A DNA stretch of 35,139 nt from Campylobacteraceae bacterium. GTDB taxonomy: Bacteria; Campylobacterota; Campylobacteria; Campylobacterales; Campylobacteraceae. Position numbers and translations under genes: made by a program. Positions 24,843 to 32,011 of the stretch are shown one piece after another. The first letter of the stretch is position 1. Each line of letters starts with the position of its first letter. The stretch covers positions 1 through 35,139 of the forward strand of contig JAISNG010000110.1 of the NCBI GenBank assembly GCA_031276365.1, read 5' to 3'. The notes under the pieces were generated by a model. That model made no database searches, was not told where the DNA came from, and saw nothing but the letters and a program-made list of their open reading frames with translations.

Positions 24843-25482
24843 ACACCTTGCTTAAGTTTTCAAGCTGTGCCGTTATCTCTGTCTCAAGCATTGTTCGGCA
24901 TGTATGTATATCGCTCGTTACTGCAAGCTTTGGCGCAAGCCTTGCAGGGATTCCAAGCATACCGTTCCTCACAATTCTTACGGCATTAAAAACACTTTTT
25001 TCTATCTGCTCTATTGACATGCTTTTTCTCTCGTCCATATTTGCTTTTGCGGTTTTAATGCGTAACTCCTGCATTAATATTCTGCGGTTTAGCTCCTTTA
25101 TGCCGATGTTATTAAGCTCGGTAACATCTTCAGCTAAGCCAAGAGATTTGGCTTCCTTGTTAAGTTTTTCAAGCTCTTTTTGCATCTCTTCGCGTTCGGC
25201 TATTTTCTCCTCGTCGCTCATATCTGCATAGGATTCGTATTTTCCTTGCATATCAAGTAGGTTATTACCGTGCTGTTTTTCTGCTTTTTTGCGTGTGTTT
25301 GCTTCTCTTTGCGGGTCGCGGCGCGGGTCTTTGTATTCCTCTATCGCTTTTATAGCTTTTTCGTAGTCTATCTTTTTGTCGGGGTTTAATTCCACAATGC
25401 CTTTGCGGACAAGTATATTTACATATTGTCTTGTGCAACCTATCTTTCTTGCAAAAGCAGACTGTGTCAATAGAATTTTCAA
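24829..25482 (-). CDS. Terminase small subunit (Nu1-like)
   Basis: 217 residues. An N-terminal helix-turn-helix (LTQSAFARKIGCTRQYVNIL) is followed by a wing region; a long charged coiled coil (about 60-150) leads to a C-terminal helix set that probably contacts the large subunit. It recognises cos DNA. It overlaps the large subunit gene and follows the cos candidate, the usual arrangement in lambda-like phages. It is longer than lambda Nu1, mainly through the coiled coil. Confidence 0.8.
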   Translation of the reverse strand: MKILLTQSAFARKIGCTRQYVNILVRKGIVELNPDKKIDYEKAIKAIEEYKDPRRDPQREANTRKKAEKQHGNNLLDMQGKYESYADMSDEEKIAEREEMQKELEKLNKEAKSLGLAEDVTELNNIGIKELNRRILMQELRIKTAKANMDERKSMSIEQIEKSVFNAVRIVRNGMLGIPARLAPKLAVTSDIHTCRTMLETEITAQLENLSKVFESE

Positions 25483-25510
25483 TATAAATCCCTTGTGTCA
25501 ATCTCTTTAC

Positions 25511-25603
25511 AATACTCTTTTGTCAAACAAGATAAAAACCCGCAAACTACCAAAATATCGGGGCTTGCTCGTCCCTCTTCGCTGAAGAGTGCGGGAAGGA
25601 CCC
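25511..25603 (-). other. cos: Candidate cos site
   Basis: On the minus strand GGGTCCT (25597-25603) is followed by a hairpin (CTCTTC / GAAGAG), a GC-rich block and then GCGGGTTTTTATC before the small terminase start. GGGTCCT is identical to the cosQ element known in lambda; lambda likewise has GCGGGTTTTCGC after the nick. The nick sites and the cohesive overhang cannot be read from sequence alone. Spacing from cosQ to the GC block is close to lambda's. Confidence 0.5.
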
Positions 25604-25630
25604 GAGAAATTTTTGTGAATGTGTAAAATC

Positions 25631-26224
25631 TCATTTTTTCAATCCTGTGTAGTAAGCAAGATGATGCTCAAAGCGATTATTGAATGTTTCCTGTGCTACA
25701 GACTGAAATACTTCTATGCCTCTTTGTCCAAGTAGCATGCCTAATGCCGGTGTGGTTGTGGCAGGTTTTATGTCGCGTTTGCCTCGTCCAATTCTTCGCA
25801 TAACAAAAACATTTCCACCAGATTGCATAACAAAGCCTCTATGCAAAGTTTTATATCCGCCCTCGTTGCGTTTAATTTTTACTCTCACGCCATAACGATT
25901 GGCGATTTTGATGCCTTTTTTAAACGCTTTCATCGTGCCTTTATCCACAAATGATATGAGATTTGGCGCGCGATAGAGCTGTTTCGGTTCAACTCTGAAC
26001 TCTAATGTATTTGTTCTGCTTGACTTAAGCGCGAGACGGCGTTTTAGCCAGCTGTCATTTGTGACATTGTATTCTTCACGCGCTATCTTTATTGCCGCAT
26101 TGGTCGCTTTTTTGCCCGCGTCGTTAATAGCGCGATTAGCAGCTTTTTTGATAGTTGCGGCGTTAAATTTATTGAGCTTTTCAATGATTTTTACATCGCC
26201 GACGATAACAACTCCATTTTTCAT
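25631..26224 (-). CDS. Minor tail protein Z-like / tail completion protein
   Basis: 197 residues. KKAANRAINDAGKKATNAAI and the following YNVTNDSWLKRRL then LEFRVEPKQLYRAPNLISFV, KKGIKIANRYGVRVKIKRNE are the typical lambda gpZ (Minor_tail_Z) pattern. The protein would act in tail joining or completion. Location is odd: it sits on the replication side of the cos candidate, away from the other tail genes. It overlaps the upstream putative replication gene by 4 bases. Confidence 0.7.
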   Translation of the reverse strand: MKNGVVIVGDVKIIEKLNKFNAATIKKAANRAINDAGKKATNAAIKIAREEYNVTNDSWLKRRLALKSSRTNTLEFRVEPKQLYRAPNLISFVDKGTMKAFKKGIKIANRYGVRVKIKRNEGGYKTLHRGFVMQSGGNVFVMRRIGRGKRDIKPATTTPALGMLLGQRGIEVFQSVAQETFNNRFEHHLAYYTGLKK

Positions 26225-27030
26225 GCTGCTTTCTCCAATAATTTCACTCTATCTTGCTGCAAAAGCTCTAAAAATCTTTCATTTGTAAGCGTGTAAAAGT
26301 TTTTATCATCACATATCAGCTTATTATCCTCTCTTTTATAAATGCCTTTAATCTCTTTACCATCAAGTTTTATCTGCACTCTGATGTTTAAATAATTTAG
26401 ATAAACCTGATTTTGCATAAATTTTACGAGTCCGAATGCTCTATTTTCCTTATAAGCTTTTTTATCGTTCAAATAAAACAAATATGCAAATCTCATATTT
26501 TTACAACTTATATTTTTATGCTTTTGGTACTCTTGATAAATTTCATGTTTTTTGCCTACTTGTTTATTTGACAACCTGCATCCGAAATACATATCTTCAA
26601 ATTCAGCGTCATAAAAACAAGCGGCGCTATTACTACTACTTATATTATTAAATTCTTCGGGGAACGGCTGGGGAATTGTATTTTCAGAATGCCAATTTTG
26701 TGGGGCTTCTTGCTGTATTTGAGTGGGGATTTGCTGGGGAAGGGCATTTTGGACAGACTTATAGTGTTGAACATTTTTTAGCATCCAGTGTGCAAAATAA
26801 ATCTCAATTTCTGCCTTAAATTCAATTATCCATTTTTTGGCAGTTTTGTGGTCTATTTTCCACGCACTCCCGTAAAATCTAAATGAATTAATCCTGTTTG
26901 CCTCCATATCGTCATAATAATCCATAAAGGCTTGCGCCTTTTCGCGCTTGCCTTCCCGTTTTAATTCTCTTACATAATCGCTCGGCATCGAAATATAGCC
27001 AAGCCTGTTTTTTTGTGTTTGGTTCAACAT
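26221..27030 (-). CDS. Putative phage replication protein
   Basis: 269 residues. N-terminal region (FRFYGSAWKIDHKTAKKWII, about residues 51-70) resembles the winged-helix start of phage replication initiators. The middle is Gln/Asn/Pro-rich linker. The C-terminal half is Lys- and Tyr-rich with helices. It lies directly after the DnaB-type helicase gene and would be an origin-binding or helicase-loading partner. GGGGGGGAT precedes the ATG. No catalytic motif is visible. Confidence 0.45.
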   Translation of the reverse strand: MLNQTQKNRLGYISMPSDYVRELKREGKREKAQAFMDYYDDMEANRINSFRFYGSAWKIDHKTAKKWIIEFKAEIEIYFAHWMLKNVQHYKSVQNALPQQIPTQIQQEAPQNWHSENTIPQPFPEEFNNISSSNSAACFYDAEFEDMYFGCRLSNKQVGKKHEIYQEYQKHKNISCKNMRFAYLFYLNDKKAYKENRAFGLVKFMQNQVYLNYLNIRVQIKLDGKEIKGIYKREDNKLICDDKNFYTLTNERFLELLQQDRVKLLEKAA

Positions 27031-27064
27031 GTTTTTTTATCCCCCCCTCGTGCATCGTTTGTTG

Positions 27065-28408
27065 TCATATAAATCCTTTTGAATATCCGCCCTGATAGGC
27101 ATAATCGCCCGTCGGATTATCATTTTGGAAACAACTGTGCATCCCGCAAAAATAGCACTCGCACATTCCAGCCTCGCCGTCCCGCGCTTTAGCTATTATC
27201 ATCTCCGCAGGCGCATACTTCGGTTCTGGCATGTTCGTATCCAATCTCTCATAGTAGCTTGCCCTATACGGGAATATTACCCAGCTCGCAAGTTCTTCGA
27301 TTGCAGAACTCTGCCCCAAGTCCGACAGACTCGGACGCTTATTATTCCTTGCTTCGTTTGCGCGATTGAGCTGGTGCAATACTATAGGCACAATGCCGTA
27401 TTCTTTTGCTGTTTTGATTATGCTTTTTAGTTGCTCGGCAATTTCATTGCTGATTTCATAACTGCCGTTACTCTTTTTTTTGATATGTTTGAGGTGGTCG
27501 ATGATCCAAACCTTAACATGCTTATTGTGCCTAAATACCTTGCCGGCTTTCGCACATAACTGTTCGATCGTTGGATAGTATAAAGAGTGAAGCACCAAGT
27601 TTTTACTATTCTTAAACTCATCAATTATTTTATTTGTATTAACATGATTGATAAACACACCGCGTTTTAAATCCTGAAGATTCTCGTTTGCTCTATTTGC
27701 GACAAGCCTGCGCACTATTTTAGAACCGCCCATCTCAAGAGAGTCAAACAGTACGCCCACACCATTCAAATCGCAATAATTTGCTATCGTGGTTCCTGCC
27801 GCAGTTTTACCCATCCCCGGGCGTCCTGCGATAACAACAAGTTCGCCGATTTCAAATCCCCCAGTTCTGTTATCCAGCGTTGTAATGCCTGTTTTATATC
27901 CCGTTATGCCGTCAACGGCATTCAAGGCATTTTTTACTTCCTGTTCAAATCGAACGGTAAAGTCCCGTATATTTTCTATCTGCGTTCCGATACTGCCGTC
28001 TATTATCTCGTCTGTTTGATTAGAGATAAAATCGGCTATTTCATGTATATCTATACTCTGTTTTGTTTGTTTTTTGATTTCATCGGCAAGCTTGTAAAAA
28101 TATCGATAACTTGCCTTTTTTTGTATATCTCGTATATAACTTGTAATGTCAGGCGTCCAATTCGTGGACATGATGTCCAACATCGCCTGTTCATTCCATT
28201 TGCCGCTTCTCATAAGCTCATTATGCAAAAAATCCTCGCTTATAGGTTCTTCTCTTGTATCAAGAGCTTGCATAGCCTCATATATATATTTATGCGCAGG
28301 GAGATAAAAATCAGATGGATTTAGAGGGTTATCTTCAAATAACACAGGATTGAACAGTATGCTTGCCAGTACTGTCCGCTCTATGTTGATATTGTGAAAA
28401 TTATCCAT
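27065..28408 (-). CDS. Replicative DNA helicase, DnaB family
   Basis: 447 residues. N-terminal DnaB domain (IERTVLASILFNPVLFED); RecA-like domain with Walker A GRPGMGKT (195-202); Walker B-type VWIIDHLKHI near 305; arginine-finger/sensor region with IVLHQLNRANE and RPSLSDLGQSSAIEELASWV, then the C-terminal YRASYY segment. It unwinds phage DNA. It overlaps the upstream gene by 8 bases. Probably recruits host primase. Confidence 0.93.
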   Translation of the reverse strand: MDNFHNINIERTVLASILFNPVLFEDNPLNPSDFYLPAHKYIYEAMQALDTREEPISEDFLHNELMRSGKWNEQAMLDIMSTNWTPDITSYIRDIQKKASYRYFYKLADEIKKQTKQSIDIHEIADFISNQTDEIIDGSIGTQIENIRDFTVRFEQEVKNALNAVDGITGYKTGITTLDNRTGGFEIGELVVIAGRPGMGKTAAGTTIANYCDLNGVGVLFDSLEMGGSKIVRRLVANRANENLQDLKRGVFINHVNTNKIIDEFKNSKNLVLHSLYYPTIEQLCAKAGKVFRHNKHVKVWIIDHLKHIKKKSNGSYEISNEIAEQLKSIIKTAKEYGIVPIVLHQLNRANEARNNKRPSLSDLGQSSAIEELASWVIFPYRASYYERLDTNMPEPKYAPAEMIIAKARDGEAGMCECYFCGMHSCFQNDNPTGDYAYQGGYSKGFI

Positions 28409-28694
28409 GTGTAGTATTTTTCCATGCTAATGGTAAAATGAGATTGTCAATCTCCAAAATTCCAAAAATAGCTTTTTTTGCTCTCTCATCATGCGGGTTA
28501 AGATTATATATCGCGGTTTTACCATTGCGATAAAATTCAATCTCACTGTTCAAAAACTTTTCATGGAAGTTGATAAAAACAGTATTTTTTCTAACTGTTA
28601 CAATAATTACGGGGTTTAAATTGTACTCATCCATTAGATAATCACAAATTAAATTAAATATTTCCTGTGCGTTATCTTCGTATTGCTTACCCAT
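28401..28694 (-). CDS. Hypothetical protein, early operon
   Basis: 97 residues, no recognised domain. N-terminal helix QEIFNLICDYLMDEY, strands VIIVTVRKNTVFINF, then EFYRNGKTAIYNLN and helix ERAKKAIFGIL form an alpha/beta layout. Coupled by overlap to both the upstream 58-codon gene and the helicase. It may assist replication, but nothing shows this directly. Confidence 0.6.
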   Translation of the reverse strand: MGKQYEDNAQEIFNLICDYLMDEYNLNPVIIVTVRKNTVFINFHEKFLNSEIEFYRNGKTAIYNLNPHDERAKKAIFGILEIDNLILPLAWKNTTHG

Positions 28695-28863
28695 AAATTG
28701 CCTTTAAAAGTTTTTGCCGATTAAGCTCTATTTTATCGCTCGGGATAAAAAAACCTCTTAAACGCCTCTCCTCTCTTTTGTCATAAGTAACGGCAAATCC
28801 GAAAATCGGATAATCATCATCGTTTTGCCCGTAAAATGTCTCTACTCTTTTCTCAAATTTCAT
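28687..28863 (-). CDS. Hypothetical 58-residue early protein
   Basis: Short ORF starting MKFEKRVETFYGQNDD, with central PIFGFAVTYDKREERRLRGF and an end KLLKAIYG. The start overlaps the stop of the upstream gene (ATGA) after AAAGGCT, and its stop overlaps the next gene's start by 8 bases. Strong packing argues that it is real. No recognised family. Confidence 0.65.
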   Translation of the reverse strand: MKFEKRVETFYGQNDDDYPIFGFAVTYDKREERRLRGFFIPSDKIELNRQKLLKAIYG

Positions 28864-29072
28864 TTTTTAGCCTTTTTCCATGCAATAAAAAATCTGCATT
28901 CCCATCGCCATATGTGTACTTCTATTTTTAAGTCCCACACATGTGGACAAATATCACAGCATTTTGGGCTGATGGATAAATCAATATCAAAACCAAATCG
29001 TCTGTAATCTTCACACGAATAACCCCAAAAATTCATTACTATCAAGAATCGCCAAAAATCAAAAACTTTCAT
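28860..29072 (-). CDS. Hypothetical Trp/Cys-rich early protein
   Basis: 70 residues from MKVFDFWRFLIVMN; GGAGTGAGG precedes the ATG, whereas the longer frame to 29177 has no ribosome site. Rich in Trp and Phe, with a cluster PKCCDICPH (four Cys/His candidates) that might bind metal. Overlaps the next gene by 4 bases. No recognised family. Confidence 0.55.
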   Translation of the reverse strand: MKVFDFWRFLIVMNFWGYSCEDYRRFGFDIDLSISPKCCDICPHVWDLKIEVHIWRWECRFFIAWKKAKK

Positions 29073-29101
29073 TTCAACCTCACTCCATCCAGAGAGTTTT
29101 T

Positions 29102-29245
29102 TTATCTCTCTAAGCGTGCAAAAATTTTCAAGCCTTTTTCGGTTTTTTCGCTTAGTAGCTCGCTCATCAATTCGCACATCTTGTTTATAGCCTCGCCGAT
29201 AACTTTATCTGTCTCTTTGATATCGTCGAATATCTTGTCTTTCAT
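29102..29245 (-). CDS. Hypothetical 47-residue early protein
   Basis: Starts MKDKIFDDIKETDKVIGEAI after AGAGGC; the rest is helical (NKMCELMSELLSEKT...). Acidic N-terminal half, basic end. It is the first gene downstream of the structured segment at 29246-29483 on the same strand, so it may be its regulatory target. No recognised family. Confidence 0.5.
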   Translation of the reverse strand: MKDKIFDDIKETDKVIGEAINKMCELMSELLSEKTEKGLKIFARLER

Positions 29246-29483
29246 TTTTTTGCCTCTAAAATCCAAAAAATAACACAACCCTTGTGTCGGTTCAATTATC
29301 ATTCTCGTGGTATCACGGAAATGATTTTGAGTTTATTTTCATTTCAATACGCCCCGCGTAATTCGTAACGGGCGGAGCTCCGCCCGATGGTTTCTCCTCC
29401 TACCAAAAAGGGGTTACAAACAATGCCTTGCAGTAACCTCCACAGGGCGCATAGGTGGTAATGCGCCCTGTGCAAGCTACTTT
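29246..29483 (-). ncRNA. Structured GC-rich RNA segment, candidate C4-type antisense RNA
   Basis: No start-to-stop ORF of support. Three inverted repeats: a perfect 12-bp stem at 29441-29452 / 29461-29472 (CACAGGGCGCAT) with loop AGGTGGTA; GGTTAC (29412-29417) / GTAACC (29433-29438); and the 18-bp palindrome CGGGCGGAGCTCCGCCCG at 29369-29386. On the minus strand an AGGAGGAG sits at 29394-29401 between them, and the first loop (minus strand TACCACCT) could pair with it with one mismatch. Placement within the early operon, and layout, recall C4 antisense RNA of P1/P4-type phages. Family membership is untested. Confidence 0.4.
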
Positions 29484-29744
29484 TTATTTTTTGTGCCTTT
29501 GTCCTTTACATTTTTCTATATCCTTGCACATCAAACATTCATGTTTTTTACACTGCTTATAAGTAACGCCAAATGCTCTGCGGTTATAGTTCTCTATCAG
29601 CTTACTTATCTGTTTGTCTGTCAAGCACTCATTTAATTCTTCAATTCTCGCACAGTCATCATCATCGCAAAAAGCCATAAAACGCATATTGTCACAATAA
29701 TACATAGTAAGTAAAAATTCGTCTCTTTCATTAACGACTATCAT
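29484..29744 (-). CDS. Hypothetical Cys-rich early protein
   Basis: 86 residues. Acidic middle (CDDDDCARIEELNECL), helix DKQISKLIENYNRRAFG, and a C-terminal Cys/His cluster KQCKKHECLMCKDIEKCKG suggestive of a zinc or Fe-S site. It overlaps the upstream gene by 4 bases. No recognised family. The frame continues in protein-like form past its TAA into the structured region (see findings). Confidence 0.55.
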   Translation of the reverse strand: MIVVNERDEFLLTMYYCDNMRFMAFCDDDDCARIEELNECLTDKQISKLIENYNRRAFGVTYKQCKKHECLMCKDIEKCKGQRHKK

Positions 29745-29980
29745 TTTTTTACCCTTTCTTGACCAATTTGATTCTCATTGGCTTTGTCCTTTTTGTCTGA
29801 AAACTTAAAAAAAGTTGTAAGATTATCTATCCTATAGACTGTTACGCCTCGTCTTTTAAGTCCCAAGTCATACCTTGGCTCTTCTATCGTCTTAAACAAT
29901 ACCCAAGCTAAGAAAAATAGTACAAGTACTATCAAAATGCTACTTGCTATAACCAATACAGCTAAAATTTCAATTGTCAT
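29741..29980 (-). CDS. Small membrane protein, early operon
   Basis: 79 residues from MTIEILAVLVIASSIL, whose ATG lies within the last codons of the Cro-like gene. One membrane helix (about 4-30) is followed by a basic cytoplasmic tail (KKDKANENQIGQERVKK). Function unknown; a membrane-bound early protein could serve in exclusion or replication. Longer in-frame start (to 30058) lies fully inside the upstream gene and is not favoured. Confidence 0.5.
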   Translation of the reverse strand: MTIEILAVLVIASSILIVLVLFFLAWVLFKTIEEPRYDLGLKRRGVTVYRIDNLTTFFKFSDKKDKANENQIGQERVKK

Positions 29981-30164
29981 TTTTAACTTTACGCTCCTTG
30001 TATCTTTGTATAAATGGTTCCCACGCTTTAATCGGTATACCTCTATCGCGAAGCTCAAAAAGTTTTAAAGCAGTTGGAAGTTGTTTGGCTTCTTTTATTT
30101 TTTTGATACTATCGTTGGTATATCCATACTCTATAAGTATGCGTTGAATTTTTTCCCATTTCAT
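29970..30164 (-). CDS. Cro-like HTH repressor
   Basis: 64 residues. MKWEKIQRILIEYGYTNDSI then KKIKEAKQLPTALKLFELRD fit a short HTH protein. It is divergent from the CI-like gene, separated by 114 bases that hold two operator sites; this is the position of Cro in lambdoid switches. It would repress CI and turn down the early operon in lytic growth. No strong ribosome site is seen. Identity rests largely on context. Confidence 0.55.
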   Translation of the reverse strand: MKWEKIQRILIEYGYTNDSIKKIKEAKQLPTALKLFELRDRGIPIKAWEPFIQRYKERKVKNDN

Positions 30165-30172
30165 AAGCGAAT

Positions 30173-30187
30173 GATAATTAAATTCCC
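30173..30187. promoter_or_regulatory. Operator O1 (15 bp), early promoter side
   Basis: GATAATTAAATTCCC. Same dyad pattern (GAKAAT-N3-WTYMYC) as three other sites in the window. It lies 9 bases upstream of the Cro-like start codon, downstream of a CATAAT -10 box (minus strand, 30204-30209). Confidence 0.55.
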
Positions 30188-30214
30188 TTAAAATAACTTA
30201 AAATTATGCAATAA

Positions 30215-30229
30215 GAGAATTATTTTCCC
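30215..30229. promoter_or_regulatory. Operator O2 (15 bp) and CI promoter region
   Basis: GAGAATTATTTTCCC. It sits where the -35 of the CI promoter would be; the -10 TAGAAT is at 30242-30247 (TGTGATAGAAT, extended -10). Binding here would affect both divergent promoters, as in lambdoid switches. Confidence 0.55.
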
Positions 30230-30278
30230 TAATTTTTGTGATAGAATTAGCTATTTTTAAATGAATTAAAGGATTTAG

Positions 30279-31067
30279 ATGAATAGTTTTAGAAAAGATT
30301 TTTTAAGTGAAAAAATACAAGAAACCTATGGAACAAATGCAAAATTTGTGGAAGCGCTGCGCAAAAATGGAATAGAAAAAACTGAAGATGCTATTAAAAA
30401 ATGGCGACAAGGCAATAGCGTACCAAAAGTAGGTGAACTTAAAGCTATATCAAGAACTCTTGGGATAGAAATACAAGAGTTATTTGAAGAACCCATTTTT
30501 GACGGCATAACTAAAGCAATAAAACAACTTGGCGAACCTGCAAGAAATATAAATAAATATTTTTCAGATATATCTAAAAAAATCACATCATTTACAGAAG
30601 GATTAAATTTTCACAATAAAGAAGTTGCAAATAATGACAATGGGAGGTTTGATATAAATATAATTTGCATACCAAAACTTTCTATCACTGCAAGTGCAGG
30701 AAATGGAAATAACCTCGAAAGTATCGATAAATTTGAAATGGAAGGCATATTGATAAGCGACGCAGATACGCTTAGACTCGATAATAATAAAAATTTAAAA
30801 GCTATAAAAGTAGATGGATATAGTATGATACCTGTACTTTTACCGGATAGTTGGGTAATTTTTAACGATGATGGAAATTTTAGAGGAGATGGGATCTATG
30901 TATTGAACTGGGACAATACACTTATGGTAAAAATTATACAACTTGCTCCAAACGGCAAAATAGAGATTATATCGGCAAACAAAGAATATAAAAGTTATAT
31001 TGTTGATTTAGAGGATTCACAAATAGCATTTAAAATAGTTGGCAGAGTTATAAAATCTATAATATAA
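30279..31067 (+). CDS. CI-like repressor (HTH + S24 LexA-type peptidase)
   Basis: 262 residues. N-terminal HTH (about 18-70: NAKFVEALRKNGI, DAIKKWRQG, VGELKAISRTLGIEIQELFE). C-terminal S24 peptidase with VDGYSMIPVLLPDSW (Ser182) and TLMVKII (Lys218). A likely self-cleavage site is Ala140-Gly141 (TASAGNG). It keeps the phage silent and should be inactivated by RecA-stimulated self-cleavage after DNA damage. Divergent from the Cro-like gene. Start: ATG at 30279 after AAAGGA. Confidence 0.9.
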   Translation: MNSFRKDFLSEKIQETYGTNAKFVEALRKNGIEKTEDAIKKWRQGNSVPKVGELKAISRTLGIEIQELFEEPIFDGITKAIKQLGEPARNINKYFSDISKKITSFTEGLNFHNKEVANNDNGRFDINIICIPKLSITASAGNGNNLESIDKFEMEGILISDADTLRLDNNKNLKAIKVDGYSMIPVLLPDSWVIFNDDGNFRGDGIYVLNWDNTLMVKIIQLAPNGKIEIISANKEYKSYIVDLEDSQIAFKIVGRVIKSII

Positions 31068-31075
31068 GACATAAT

Positions 31076-32011
31076 ATGAAGTGGGTAATAACTATAATTA
31101 TAGTTCTGATTGCATGTGGTTTGGTGTTTTACATTTTTGATAAAAAAAGAACAGAGAAAAAGCTTGGCAAAAAAATAACTTTTGATGAGTATGCAGAATA
31201 TGTAAAAATTGAGCAAAAGCAACAAAAAGAAGATATGGATAGAAAAGAGGAAGAAAGAGCGAAAAGAATATACGACAACGAGCTTAAAAATATTCGTGAT
31301 GTTTATAAAAAAATAACAGTTAAAAGAAACTTTGAAAGCATTACTTACGATATTCAACTTAAAAAAAGAGAACCCATAAAGCAACATACTGTATTTGTCC
31401 AAAAATACCCAAGGAAAGGCATACAAAGCCTACTTAAGCAATTTAAAAATGATTTTAGCAGCGACGATGATTATTATATGTATGGATCTACTCAAAACAA
31501 TCTTATTGGTTTACTCACAGAAAGGCTTGTAACGCATATTTTTGAGCAATATGCAGAGGATGGTACTAAAATAAGTTCCGATTGGGAAGTATTTTCACGT
31601 TTTCCCGTCGTAAAAGTAACAACGACTATTAAAAAAAATGGGATTGTTAAAACTGTCGCCACGACTACTAATTTTGTAAGCTATATGTCCATAAAAGATG
31701 CTATATATAAATCCTCAATTTCTGTTATTGGCAGTGAGATAGACAACCAAAATCCAAACGATTTTTATGCAGAGGCATTCTTGCAATTTAACACTGAAAG
31801 CAATGTAGATACTAATGAAATATTGGAATTATTTGAACAAGGAATGTCTTTTAATATGTATTTTGTCGGCGGCGCAAGCTATGAACAAATGCTGCAAACA
31901 AATATAACGGCGGAATACGGTAAGCTTAATCCAACAACGCACTATATTATCAATCCTATAGCCAAATCTCTCGACGCGCCAACTTTTGTAAAAAAGGTTT
32001 TAATTGGGTAA
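31076..32011 (+). CDS. Unknown membrane-anchored protein in lysogeny region
   Basis: 311 residues. N-terminal membrane helix (about 4-23: VITIIIVLIACGLVFYIF) then a charged coiled coil (26-85) and a soluble domain rich in Lys, Asp, Tyr and Thr with strands such as WEVFSRFPVVKVTTTIKK. No domain recognised. It lies 8 bases after the repressor gene on the same strand and overlaps TcmP, so it is probably co-transcribed with CI and expressed in the lysogen. Superinfection or defence roles are plausible but unsupported by sequence motifs. Confidence 0.6.
   Translation: MKWVITIIIVLIACGLVFYIFDKKRTEKKLGKKITFDEYAEYVKIEQKQQKEDMDRKEEERAKRIYDNELKNIRDVYKKITVKRNFESITYDIQLKKREPIKQHTVFVQKYPRKGIQSLLKQFKNDFSSDDDYYMYGSTQNNLIGLLTERLVTHIFEQYAEDGTKISSDWEVFSRFPVVKVTTTIKKNGIVKTVATTTNFVSYMSIKDAIYKSSISVIGSEIDNQNPNDFYAEAFLQFNTESNVDTNEILELFEQGMSFNMYFVGGASYEQMLQTNITAEYGKLNPTTHYIINPIAKSLDAPTFVKKVLIG

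Noticed and set aside
28860..29177. Longer version of the Trp/Cys-rich early gene
   Set aside because: It overlaps the 47-residue gene in another frame and has no ribosome site; GGAGTGAGG supports the shorter start.
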